A stretch of DNA of 64,000 bases, taken from the NCBI RefSeq assembly GCF_963662255.1, contig NC_085049.1:27870142-27934141 (forward strand), written 5' to 3'. Shown piece by piece: positions 13,800 through 27,000 of this stretch. The notes under the pieces were generated by a model. It did no database searches. It saw only the letters and a list, made by a program, of their open reading frames with translations, and had not been told where the DNA came from. Source of the stretch: Cinclus cinclus (lineage: Eukaryota > Chordata > Aves > Passeriformes > Cinclidae). A program made the position numbers and the translations under genes. Each line of letters starts with the position of its first letter. Positions within the stretch are counted from its first letter, which is position 1.

Positions 13800-14650
13800 G
13801 GCACATGGGAGGCTGCATATGCAGTCATGTTTAAAATTAACAGCCAGCAAACAGGGCAGCTTTAATGGCCAGCAAACCCTGACCTGGCAATTCTGAAGCT
13901 GAGCTGCCTTCTTAATAAATGAATCCAAAGTCTTGACTCAGGATGCATCCTCTTCCACAGACTGATGCTTCTTCTGATTTATCATACGAAATTCTTTGCT
14001 TGAAAATGCCTACTTAATGATGTGCCTGCAGGGCTTCAAACCCTGTCCTGGGAATAGAGTGGCTTTGTTTTGGCCAGAGCAGAGCTTGACTTTAAAGGAG
14101 CTTCATTTTAAGGGCATGGCGTATTTCCAGCTTTTACTCCCAGCAAGATGAGTTTTCAGTTCAGTCAAACAGGCTCCTGCCTGAGTTAAACCTTATTTTG
14201 CTCTTTACATGATAATAAAAATGTTCACTGGAAACATTAATAGGACTTTGCACTTAGATGGGGTTTTGATTTGAGTGTTCCAGAGCTCTTTTTAATAAGA
14301 ATTGCTGATTATGCTCCATGGCAAAACCAGATTAGATCAAAAGGGGTTGAAAATCTCTGTTTTGTTTGAGAGACAGAACAAACCTATCCCAAATGTACAG
14401 ATAGTACATTCTGTGAGGACAAAATGAATCTTATGAGCTTTATAAATAACTTGATAATTAATTTTGTTAACATTAATTTAAAATCTCATACTTTATAGAA
14501 TGTTAACATCTATGTTTATCTTTGTCTTGTCCCAGATCATCTTAATGGAATGATAGAGACACATTAAACTTATATATAGTTAAAATTAATTGAAATCTTG
14601 CTCATAGATTCTTTGTAAAGAAATTAGGATGTAATTAAGCTAAGTTGTTA
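13800..14650. promoter_or_regulatory. Possible conserved non-coding block (speculative)
   Basis: No recognisable transposon. The block contains AT-rich homeodomain-like motifs (for example TAATTAATTTTGTTAACATTAATT from about 14455) and a repeated CCAGCAAAC at about 13842 and 13868. It has the look of developmental-gene intron enhancers, but this is only an impression. Confidence 0.15.
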
Positions 14651-17600
14651 ATGATGTCTAGATGCTGTGGTGATTGGGGTCTGTGCCAGATTTGGGTCAC
14701 TTGTAAAAAAGCACAGCAAAAAAATTGCAAAGCAAAGCATCAAGTGCTGTTACAGTTAAGAGTATCAGTAACTTATCAATAAAAATAGTAGAAGACAATA
14801 TCTAACTGCACAGGTTCTGGATAGTCATAGCTGACTTCATATATAAGAGAAAGCAACTGCATTGAGATAAGAAGTACAGAGATAAGGTAAAACTCTCTTA
14901 CCTTAGCCCTGATGAGATACCACAAGGAGAGGAAGTGGAAAATCAATGATGATGCATTTTACCAACAATTTAAATACCATCTGGGAACAAAAGACTGATG
15001 TCATTCTTGTCCACACTGAACCATAATCATTGCATCTGTCCACTGGCTTCCCTGATATTTTCTTTTGACCTGATAAGGGATCTAATACCTGAGTACAGCT
15101 TTTCACATCTTGAAAGTCACAGGGAGGATGTTAAGATGTGTCAGCCTTGTGAGAAAGGAGATGGGAGGAAATTACAGGGGGATGTTAGGAAGGAAAAGGA
15201 GGTGTGTGTTTAGAAAGGAGAAACTAAAGACAATGTAAAATGAAGACAAGCAGAGAAGGACAGGTTGAGAAAAAGAGGGATTTTGCATCAGAGATGGGGT
15301 TAGAGGGACAGATCGAAGGGAAGGTGGGGAGATGCCTGGAGGGGCAGATCAGTAGCTGTAGAGGGAAGGGTGTTCTATTTTATTAAAATACAGGTTTTAA
15401 CATGCATTGGACCTGTGTCTTGGCTTTCTAGATAGACAGGTCTCAGTTAAAGGGAATGGGGTTCTGGACCATGATAAAATGCATCTCATCTTTTGGTACC
15501 TGAGCATCTGCCAGAATAGGCTCTTTTAAGGTGCAGATCATTGCTGTCTGAGGCACAACTGTCTGCCTTGTGCTGTACTGTTAATTACCAGGGACAAAAG
15601 GGAGACAAATCCTGCCTGTACCTGGTGGAGAGCAGAAGTAAATCCTGGCCCCACTGTGCATAGCATCCTGAAAGAGTTCAAGTTTTCTGACTTTTTTTTC
15701 TTATTGCACATACATGAGCACTACACAACCAGTAAGAAAGCTCTTTTTTCCCCAGTCAAAATCTGTTTTTTCCATCTCTCACAAGTGTGTTTATTATATC
15801 TGTCTGCTGCTTTGTACTGGGTTGAGGCGTGTGTTTTGATGTACAAATGTAGCAGTGCTGCCTGCCATATTTTCTTTCCCTTTCAGCATCTCATACTACA
15901 TGATGAGATGAAAGAGGCTAAGTGAATTAGGGATCTCCTAACCACAGCTTTTTGGAAATGTGTGACTGTTAGCAATGCACAGTGGGCTCTTTCCTCCATT
16001 TGTTCCCCCTCCTTCACATATATACCCACCATAGCTTCAGATGCTGTATCAGATCTAGGGAGACCCATTAGGAAATGAGCAAACCAGCCAATACAGATGA
16101 ACCAAGATGCTTCTCAAAAGTGAGAAAATGTGCTACAAGGATTTCAGATCCCAAATCAATTGAGTCACTCATGTGAAGGCACAAAAATGGAACCATATGT
16201 CGTGTCAAAAACAAAATATTTGAGAATCAATTCTGGTTTTACCACCGCTGTCAAAGCTTGGCTTCCCAGTTTAGTTTTCTTGTTCTTGCCAGGGATATTA
16301 TTAGCCCTCTGCCACTGCTCAGGTGCTGCACTGATGGACCGGGCTATTGAAATAAAAGGGCCTTCTGGCTGGAAAGGCAAAGTGAATAAAACAGCATGGT
16401 GGCAGGGCTGCAGGTGGCTTTTACAAGTTTTTCAGCAAAATGAACAACAGTTTATTTTGGAGCAGCCAATAGAGTTTTGTCTGAATTGAGGTGCTTTGAT
16501 TGTCTTAACACTTTTGAATCTTTTTTCTTTTAAATGTAAGTGCAATTTTTTAAAAGGCTGTTTGAAATGAAAAGTCAGAAGCTTTGTTATAAGAAAATGC
16601 CCATATGAGACCTTTTGGATTTTTTTATATGGAGTATATCAACATTTTATCAACTATCAAAGTGTATCAAGTATATCAACTTTCCCTCTTTTGTAACATC
16701 TCAAATACAGTAGAAAGGCAGAATGAAGCAAATAACTGCACATATATGTGTCACTGTTTTTGGACTGCTCTGCTGACAAGGAGATGTCAGACTGCCCCTC
16801 AGAGAGGACAGCACCCAGTCAAGCTCACATGTGTCCACCACAGCCCCTGAGCAGTGTGAGGAAATTGCCAGGGTAGTTTTCCAGTCAGCTTCCACCTTGT
16901 GTTGAAAACATCTCTGATCTACATCAGTATCACAGACTTGGTCTTTAAGATGAACTTATGAGGCAAATCAGGTAGTATGATGAATTTCTGACTTTGGAAT
17001 GCAGCTACCAGAATCATCATCCAAGGAAAGAAACAGGACAACTGTGCCTTGCCCCCAAAAAATGTCCCTGAGATGAAGATGCTGCAATGCCATGCATCCT
17101 ACATTGGTCTTTCTCAGAAAGCTTACTAAGGCTTTCTTCTGAGGAATAGAAATTAAATGTGTTTTATGGAGCAGGCTTTTATCACTTATTTATCTGGTCA
17201 TTTCAATATGGTTATGAGTAATTAAAATTTATAATGGAGCTCACTGGAATTGCTCTAGATTTCCACTAAGTCAAGCATCTGACTAATACAGGAATATTTC
17301 TCTTTTTTTACAATAAAACTAGAAACTACCTCATGGCATGTTCTTCTAGTTCATTGAGTGGTTTTGTGAAACTGCTGTCAAACATGGTATTTATTAGGGC
17401 TGTGCACAAATACCTAACGTTGTGAACACACTGCATACATACATTAATGTCACATTCAGGTGGCAAAACATTTATAACTGTCACCATTTTCCCTGTCTCT
17501 CTTCTTGCCTGTCTCCAAACACATAATCAGCCCTGCTTCTGACTGATTGATGAGGTGGGTGGGGGATGGTCACATTTGTCCTCACATTGCTGTGCATTCT

Positions 17601-18070
17601 GCAGACTTCAAAGACAGAAGCGCACAGGGACTTTTGGTTTCAGGAGTGTTGAGTATATGACAAGAACAATAATCCACCATTTGGGACGATAGTTGAAAAA
17701 GACATGGTATATGAATGAACACCACCATGGTCTGTTGGTGGTATTGTGGGGGAATTATTTGTTGGGCTTAGGTGACCTTAAATGATTTTCTAGAATATGT
17801 ACTGATATCTTCAGGAATGTAGGCCCTTCCATCCTGTTTGCTATGCAAATATCAGTCCCTTCTGTTCTCCTTAGCAAAGATCAAGGAGTGATCTTTCCGT
17901 GAAAATGTAACAGGTCCTGTGAGACCACATACAGCTCCAAGACTGTTCAATCTCCTACCCTGTCAGTCAGTGCATGGAGGATGCTTAGACTGGACAATTT
18001 CCATTAGCATGAGGTCATTTCTCAGAAAATCTCCCACAGTTGCCCCAGTTTGGTGTAGGCTTATGAAATT

Positions 18071-18095
18071 ATATCAGCAGCAGGACTGCTGATAT
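18071..18095. repeat. Perfect 10-bp hairpin (5-nt loop)
   Basis: Arms ATATCAGCAG (18071-18080) and CTGCTGATAT (18086-18095) flank CAGGA. One such hairpin is roughly expected by chance in 64 kb, so no function is claimed. Confidence 0.9.
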
Positions 18096-18418
18096 GAGCC
18101 AAAGAAAAATCTGCTTCTAGTGCTGCTGCCATCAGGGAAGCCTGTGCAAGGACAGGTCTTTCCTGAAAAAGCATGAATAGCAGCATGGGAAGTCAGGGAA
18201 GGAAATTAAGCCCTCTGGGGAGTGGGAACTGGGTGCTGGGACTGGGACGCCCTCTGCAAAACTGAAGACAAGCTGACTTTAAGATTCAGCTTTGGCTAAC
18301 AGGTTGTCCTGTGTCAGCAGCATTGCCAGAACAAGGTAAGGGCTCACTCTGTCCCATGCCATGTGTGGAAACCCTACCTGCTTGCAGTGCTGTGGCCAAA
18401 TAATGACTAAGTTCCCAC

Positions 18419-18467
18419 TTCTTCTTTTTTTTTTTTCTTTATTTTTCTTTTTCTTTTTTTTTTTTTT
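18419..18467. repeat. Polypyrimidine (T/C) tract
   Basis: Almost pure T with scattered C and one A. No splice-site context follows it: there is no exon-like sequence on its right side. Confidence 0.95.
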
Positions 18468-20940
18468 AATTTGATGAGGTCAGATAGTCTCACATGCCAA
18501 GTTGGATCCTACCAGCTATTTTAGGTGAAGGAATGTGTTGCCAGAATCAGTCAGAGCTATGTATACTGGCTTTGGAAACAGCCCTATGCTGTTTCCTGAA
18601 GTCTGACAGCTAAATGGCTTCAAATCAAGCTCACCATAGTGAAATCCAGCATGCTCTCTGTCAAAACTGCTGGGCACTCTGTACTTCTGACCTCCACCCT
18701 CCCAATTTCATCAGGTGTAACCCCATACAAATGTCACACTGGGAGCAGTCACCTGTATCCTGCAGTCACATCAAACACCCACATGTGCTCCAGCCTTGGC
18801 CACAATCCCCTGTCTATCAAATGACATTACTTCAAAAAGGTCTTAGAGTTCACATTCCCCATGAGCATGGCTAATACAGTGGTCCAGCAGCTGCCCTGCA
18901 GTTATTTCTTCAACCAAAAAATGCGTCAGGGAAAATGTTCTGAAAAGAGTGTATTTTATATTTTCATCAGGCTCGCTGTCAGCCTGTGCAAAGACACAGC
19001 TTTCTGAAGTTGTGCCTTTAGTGTCAGCCCACTCCACCACCAGCTACTGGCCAGTGGATCCCACTGCCCTTGCTTAGGGTTTAGTATTTGAGGGCTTGTT
19101 AGAGTTTTGGGCTCCATGTTTGGCTCTTTTTCTGAATGTGGGAAGAACATGCTCCATTGCCTCTCAGTTGCAAGCTGCAGTATGCTTATCTAGACCCTTG
19201 TGATCCCTCTCTGTCTGGTGTTCCAAGAAGACCCGCATGGTCCTAAAGAAAATTCAATAAACCATCATCTGTAAGTAGCAATTTTGCATCTCTGGTCAGC
19301 CTTGTATATCAGTTATACCATTACAACACGTGTATTTACATACACAAATGTAGCAAGACACCTTCACATTTTCCACCAAGGTAGCAGTGGACCATCACAA
19401 AAGCCATAGTCCTCTAATTTCAGGAGAAAAGTTATTTCAGTGTTGCTGAAATGGGAATCAGAAGGAAGGGGGCTGATCACAGCAACACATAACATTCCCC
19501 CCATCAGTAACTGCCGGGCAGCAGAAACTGGACCTATTCAGCTGAAAGAATAGATTGCCTCTCCAAACTGGAGCTTAATTAACCACCTGAACAAACTGCT
19601 AAGTGCAGCATTCTTCTTTTATTCATCTTGTCAGATGATGATTGGACCTCTTCCTGGAAGTTATTTTTTAGCCAAATATTATGGGACTCAATATATGTAA
19701 TTTGAAGAAGATGGGGTGTGATACAGACAGAGTAGCTGAGTCAATCTGTGAAGAGTCAGTCATGTTTTGTGCAGTGATACTTTGAAAATGAAATTCAAAG
19801 ACACCCCACAAAACAGTGTTAGAAAACAGTTGTTTCCCTACAGCTGATCACATTGATGGAAATACTGAAGATTCCTTGTTAGAGCTACTGCTGAGGCCTG
19901 TGATGTCTGATGCTAACAATCTGTACAGATTGAAGGCCGTGTCCCATTTCTCTTCTGCTAGAAAAGACTTCTAAATTTGCTACATGAGAAGAAGTTATTG
20001 GGAGGCATCTCAAGCTAGACTGGGCTTAATAGGTGCCTAAGGCTTTTTTTCCAAGCACATATTTGCTGGGGGAAAAAATATCCATATCCAGCTGTGGATG
20101 TGCTTTTCCTTTTTGCTGTGTGTAATATCTGTGCAGTGGGCTTTTGTTTGACTCTTCGGTGGTTTTCTTCTCCCCCCCAAGCTGCTTTGGATGCTCACCC
20201 AGCTTTTTACCAAATTGCAAATTTATTTTCCTTCTGCTTTTGGCAGGTCCATATGTGGAACTGTCAAAATGTCACTGGCATCAATTGTGAAAGGTTAGTG
20301 CCACATTATAGTCAGCGAGCTTATTAACACGGAAATGATTGGGTTTTGGAGAGGGGCAGGGAAGGACACATGGGAATCCATTTTCCAGGCACCCGCTTTT
20401 TCTACTAAACATTTCTTCTTGTCACATGTATATTTTCAGAAAGTGGTTGCCATCTGCATAGGAGAAAAATCAGATGGAGACCCCATGAAGAATGAGGCTC
20501 TTCTTTGTGAGATTCCAGTAAGCTGGGAGTGGGAGATGGAGAAGCAATGGGGGCAAGTCGGCCAAATTCATTTGAGTTTTGAATGACAACAGATGTTCAT
20601 TTTCACCAATCCAGTGACAAGATCGTACTGCAAAGATTGGGTCTGATGAAAACCCAGTGTCAAAGTGGGAGATTGTGGGTTCTTTGTTCTATGATACCAG
20701 CTTGGCCCCATAGGAGTGATGATTTCCAATTGCTCTCCCCAAGTTTATAGATGCCTGTATTTAGGTGAGAGATACTGTTTTGCATATTTACATCTCAGTG
20801 CTTTTTTTGGGCTTAATCAGAATGAATTCCAAATCACCACTGAAAAAATTCCCATACTGCAGTTTTTATCTGTCCAAGGTTTTTTTAAGGCTTCTGGGGC
20901 TACCACTGCAGAGAACCTATATGGCAGTCTTTAACAGTAT

Positions 20941-21022
20941 TAATCTTCAAAATGACCTAGTGAGGTGTGATTTTTTTTTCCCAGTTTATGAGGCCTGGGG
21001 CACAGAAAGCCTGACTTACTGT
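20941..21022 (-). mobile_element. MIR/CORE-SINE-like fragment
   Basis: On the plus strand the order is 'caaaatgacctagtgaggt', a T-rich stretch, 'cccagtttatgaggcctggggcacagaaagcctgact'. This follows the reverse complement of the MIR 3' half (compare 'atgaggtaggta..ccattttacagatgaggaaactgaggcacagagag' from memory). It is short and diverged. Confidence 0.5.
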
Positions 21023-24000
21023 GGTTTTTGTGGAGGTGTATGTCCCTTGTTTTCTAGATGGTGTCCTGAAGCCACAGAGGTATCTAACAAAACTGCAGAA
21101 TCTTTGATTCTCCAGCTGAGAATGGGGACCTGATGACATCCCCAGTGAAATGGGCATTGCAGTGGGAGTTGGAGCCCCATGGTCATGGGTGCCATGTCTC
21201 CAGGACCAGGCAGGAGAGGCCCCTCTTGGTCCTGATCCTGGTAGCAGGCTGGACTGCCTCCTGCAGGATCCAGCAGTCCTCCTGGAGAAAATCTGAGCTC
21301 AGAATCAGGGGTTTGGTGAGTCAAGAAACCATCCCCCACCTCTTCCTTGTGCCAAGCAGAATTTTAATGTACTTAAAATTTCTCTTTTTAGCACACACAA
21401 AGAAAAAAGAAAAAAATTAATAATAATCTCTAAAAGAAGTTCTTTTCAGACAAATGGGAAAGCATTCAATGCTGATATATATTTTTTCCACATTTAAATG
21501 GTATCTATTTAAATGCAGATTTTTTGGTTTCATATGTGGAGCTTGGAAGAAACTCCTTTCAATTTAAATGTTAATAGAAGAGTAAACTTCAAAATCAAAA
21601 TTTCTTCATAAGGGACAGTGTTTTTTCACATCTCTAAATGTCTTTCTCTACTTCTTCCCTCCTTCTCCTCCATCCTCCGTCCTTTCCTCCTACACCTCAG
21701 CCCAGCCTCACTTGCATTAAATAGTCTTTTTAAAAACAAGAATATATCTTTCAGAGTTTCTGAATGAAAGTGTTTAATGCTGGGATCTGTGGAATGAATG
21801 TGTTTGAGCAGAGTGCTGGGGCACCTATAAAGCAGAGATACCATCCCTCCAGCCCCAGCCTTTTTCATGCTGGCCATTTATCAAACTTGCTGCTGTGAAT
21901 GCTTTGTGCTGGGATTATGCTCAGGTTTGTGCAGTGGTTGGGGCAGGGGATGAAAAGGAAGGAAAACCTTTAGCATAATATTTTAGTTGCTCCCGATTGT
22001 GAGAAAGGCTTTGGTGCTGGGACAGGCAGCAGAAGAGGGAAGACAAATGCAGAGGGAAGAAGAAAAAACAAAAGTCCTGTGTTACCAAGTCTCTCTTTCT
22101 GTATTACTCCTCCTGCTTCTCCTCTGCTCCACTGCTGCACGTCTCCATTTATCTTTGGGAAAAACTTAGGGTAAATCTGCTTTTTACAAAAGGCACTTAA
22201 CACTGTCTGATACTGGAGTTCTACATACAACTATGTTTTTTGCTTCTTGTCACACCTCATTTCTCATTTTTAAGTTTTTCTTTAATTTTTCTCATCACTC
22301 TCTTCAGTTATCCATCTGTTTTTGTTCACTTTTCTTTCATCACTGAAAGAACAAGGAAAAAAAAAAAGTGATTCTGGTTTTTCTTCTGCTTCCTTCTGGC
22401 CCTGATGAGCCTTATCCACCTTTGCAAGAAGTGGTTCAAGAGATTATAACTGAAGATTAAATTTTAATGAAATTCCATGTGATTGTGTAGATACTGTGAT
22501 GGTGACCAGCATATAAAAAGCAGAGTGTAACAGGCAGAGCCTGCTCGCAGCAGAAAGGCAATTCTGTAAACTAAATTATAAAGTAACTAATATATAGAAT
22601 AGGTTATAGGGCTTTCTTTGTGCAGATTATTTTCATACAAATGTTACTGTATGTCATTATTATCTGAATGCCTGTGTAGAAAAAGTGCTAAACTAGCTTC
22701 CATGCTCCCCCTGGGAGACGGGAGAAAATCTGATTTTCAGAGGAAAGCTTTGGAGCGCTCAACCTTCCCACTGATTTCAGAGAAAGCAGAGCTGACTGGG
22801 CTCTTCACTGATGCTCAGTTCCTTGCCTCCAAGGTGTCTCTAGGTGCCTGTGACAGCCTGGCAGCAGGGCTGTGTGGGGAAGCTGGCCCTGGTGCCCTGC
22901 TCTGCATTGTCTCCTGTACCCTGTACCTTTTGGGGGCATAAATGGAATATCCAGTCATAGCAGTGTCAGAGCAGCACTTCTCACCAGCACTGAAAATACT
23001 TTACAGTGAAGGAAGTCACCTTTGCCCTGAAACCAGAACCCATCACAGATTTCTTCCAGACCATTGGAGAAAGCAGGGAAACTTCCATTTAGAAATGGGC
23101 TTTCCACCTGGCCTCTCCCACTACTACCAGAAGTGGAGGTGCTGGAGGCAGGGAGATAGCACCTGACATCCTCCAGAAAGGATCCCTCTGCTCAGGCTAA
23201 TGTGATGCTGAGGGATTGTGTTGTCCTTCCTCCCCACCATGATCATACTTGTGCTGTGGTGGCTCCAGGTAGAGGTCACTTCCAATAAAAGGTGACCAGC
23301 ATAAAGAAGTGTGTATTACCTGAGTTTTTCAAAAGTACAGGAAGGAAGAAAAGTGAAAGAGGCACAGCTTTGATGTCATAAAGTCCCAAAGTTCTGCTCA
23401 TTGAAATTGAGCAGAAGCCATTTTATTTCAAATGCCTCAGATTTTTCAACATCTTCATAATCCACGGAAGCTGTGTAATAAAAAGTCTCTTAACTTGGTC
23501 ACAACAGAGAAATGTTTGCTTTGTGTAGCCTCACCTAGCAGGAGCAGGAAGGATTAAAGTTATGAATATGAAGAAGAGTGGTCAAAATTTCAGGTGCCTC
23601 AGACTTCTCCGTTTCTGAGGAGAGAGGTGAAAAGAGGGATGAAATGGTCGACTGGGCAAATTGCAAGTGTACTCTGCTGGGACCAAAGCTAGGAAATATT
23701 CCTAGATGATCATATATTGCAGTGCTGAAATCACAGATAGTAAATCTGGAGAGAGAAAGGCTCCCTAAGATCAGCTCTTGAACATCACTGAAAAAATATA
23801 AATTATCAACTTCAGGCACTTTCCAATAAAATCTCCTCACCAGAACCAGAGAAGGAGAGGGAATGGTGTGGAGTAGGTAAGGTAGAACAGGGTATGACAG
23901 AGTAAAGTAAAGTTGAGTTGAGTGATGCTTTGGCATAGGCTCTCCTACTCTGGCCCACTAGATCAGGGGTTGTAAGAGCAAAGCCTTTCTTTTCTTCCTA

Positions 24001-27000
24001 CCCTGCTGTTAGTCAGAGCAGAGTAGCAACACAAGAGATACCAAAAATATCCTTTTTCTTCTCTGGCCAGAGTTTCTTTTTGAGTGTAAGAAAAGTAGGA
24101 TTGGAACAAAAGGCTTAACCCTTTTATGGGATGGTATTCACAGCCATCTTTCTCCCAGGACATAAGTCTTGCACCTTCTACAGTGGAACTGCTTCAGATG
24201 TGTTAAATTCCTGTTGTACAAATGCTCCCTTTATGCATTAAACTCTTTAATATCCATATCATAAAGTCTCTTGAAGACAAATCCATCTTTTTATTCTCAT
24301 GAGACACTTTCCCTCACCCTTTTCTGCCCTGTACTTAAACAAGCCTTGTTTCCTTCCTTCTCTAGTGCCTCCTTAAATCCCTCCCTTACCCTCTAGGGGT
24401 TTTCTTTTGCCTCTTCTCTACTCTACATGAGGAAAAGGCAAGAATAAATCAGAACTTGCTATTTGAGTTCCTGATAGTGCTTTCAGACACTGGAGAATTT
24501 CTTAGGCCCTTATAATTTTCCCCAAATAGTGGAGGATTTGCTTTCAGACAGTAACACTAGTATGTGACCTGGTCTGGGAGATCCCCTTTCCTCTGGTGCT
24601 TTATGAAAATTCACCAGAGATAAGAAAGTACAGTGTCATTTGGGGTTTGCTATTTGCCAGCATAAACCTCTGAAGGTGTCAGCCATTGTAGAAGACATAA
24701 CTTTATTCCTCCCTTGATGAACAATCCACCTGACTGAAATTGTGGGATTTCTCATGAAGGAGGGCAGACTGAAGTGCCAGCAGTTCATAGCTGGCACCTT
24801 TCTTTTATCATTGTTTCTGTTTTAAATAACTGTAAGAACACTTAAGAGCTCTGATGGAGGAAATCCATATAGGTGTCCTGTCCTGACAAGAGTAAATCAA
24901 TCTCATGGTGTCCACTCTCCATACACCTCATCCTGAGGGCCATGTTAACTAGCACAGACCATAGCCAGCTTGCAAAGCTTCCTATCAGCTTTTCCATGTA
25001 GGTGGATTCAGACATTGCTGGCAAACAAACACTTAACAATTTATCACGCAAATAACAATCTCTGGTCAACAGAAGGTGATGGGATTTTGTGGTTCAGGAG
25101 AAATTATGCATGTGTCTTATAAAAGCCATTTTAACTCTTGATATATGAAAGCTCATTTCATCCTCAATGGAGCTAGTTTCCCTTCTGGAAAGAGATAGTG
25201 AAGGTCTTCTGCTGGTCTTTCTCTCAGCTTTGGGAGAGTTGTGTTTTTACTGTATGTTTGTGTCATGCGTATTTCTGAGTCTCTCTGGTACAGATACTTA
25301 CATGTAAATATAATCTACTATTACTTTGGTTGAAGTGGGTTGTACTCACAGAGATTGCATTAGAGTAATCTTTAAACTGGAGACTGGGTTGCCACATGAT
25401 TCAGTGAAAGGCACTCAGAGATTTTAACAGTCTCAGGTAGACTAATACGTATTTCTTTTCTTATCTCTTCATACCTGAAGCGCAAATAAGAGATTAAAAA
25501 CCCTCACCCTCTATTATTTGCCAACCTCATCCAAAGTACAGTTTTAAGCTCTGCAGAGAGAATAGTGACAGCAAGAAGATGCCACTCAAAATCACCTGCA
25601 TTAACACTCACTTGTTCATTATACCTGGGAGCTGCTAGGGCCAGCATTCAATAAAAGATATCTGTTCAATTCTGTCTTGCCCCCCTTGAAGTTTTGGGGT
25701 GAGATAAGAGAGGGGATTATGTCAGAGAAAGATACCTCTGTGCTGCTGATTCTTTATAAGAGAAGTAATTTAAACAAAGCTCAGTGAAATCTGGAAAATT
25801 GTGCTCTAGGGCTGTGTGCACTTCTTGAACAATTTCCAATACATACGTTTGTTTGGAAAAGGGAGAAAAAGGGTGATTTTGACTCTTTTCAAGTACAAAT
25901 GTTCTCAATCCCTGGTAAAGAAAAATCAGAGGGAATTTAGTACAGGAGGGTATAGATCACAGTGACCTGCATTGAAGGATTATGCTAAAGAATTACACCA
26001 TCCCTGTCTATTTCTACTTGTGAAATTACTATATCCTGACATCTATTCCTAGACGGGCAGAGAAATAGATTTGTGATTTCCTTGTCTGTTTTCCCACTTG
26101 TTGGGACACTTCCGGAAAGAACTGTGTTATACCCAGAATGTTTTCTAAGCTGTTTTAGATATTTTGGCTACAGACATCAGGGTGCTTAGTCCCTGCAGAC
26201 CTTCCACTCCTGGGAGAAGGAAGGAGGCACATGTAGGGTGGACTATCTGAAATAATATTTGGAGCAATACTGCACTTTCTGAGAGTCTGATAACAAGCAC
26301 TGTAGTTTGATTTGCTAGCAAACACTTGAGAACAAGCAGCTCTGAAAGCAAAAGCAGTGCTGTGTGGTTCAAAGGCTGTCCAGAAATCCTGCTAATACAG
26401 ATTTAATTATACACTCTCCACAAACTTTTCATGTAGCTGGGGGCTTGTTGACTATTCTTGACTTGGTTTCTCCATCTTTCAGAAGATACTCAGTCTCATA
26501 CAGTCCTTCCTGTATGTGAGGTAAGAAATATCTAGTTTTTTTGACTTATTGTTAAATTCTGTGGAAAGGAATATATATATCAGAAGGAAGACTGGGCATT
26601 GTTTTAAAAAGATGACTTGCAATTTCAAGAAAGAGAATGGAAGACATGAATAGTCAAAAAGGCATATTGAAATTTTTTAAAAAACAAAGCTGAATCAGAA
26701 CATGTTATGTTTGCAGCTTGCTGGGGTGTGAAACTTCTTCCACAATGTGATAACCAGCATGAATTCACTTATTGCTCATAGCAAATACAGATGGACAGAT
26801 ACCAGGGTGAAAGGAAGGGCAGGGGCATTTGCAAACTGACAGAGAGAACATTCCATCGCATGTTGCTTGGAAATAAATGACTCTTAATCAGTTTTTCTGC
26901 CTTTCTTTATCTTCAGGATACGTATAGAGTTAAGAAAACTAAAATGCTTTTAGGAAATGTATGGTTTTTTTATGAGACTCTGTATTTTAAGGATGTTGTC

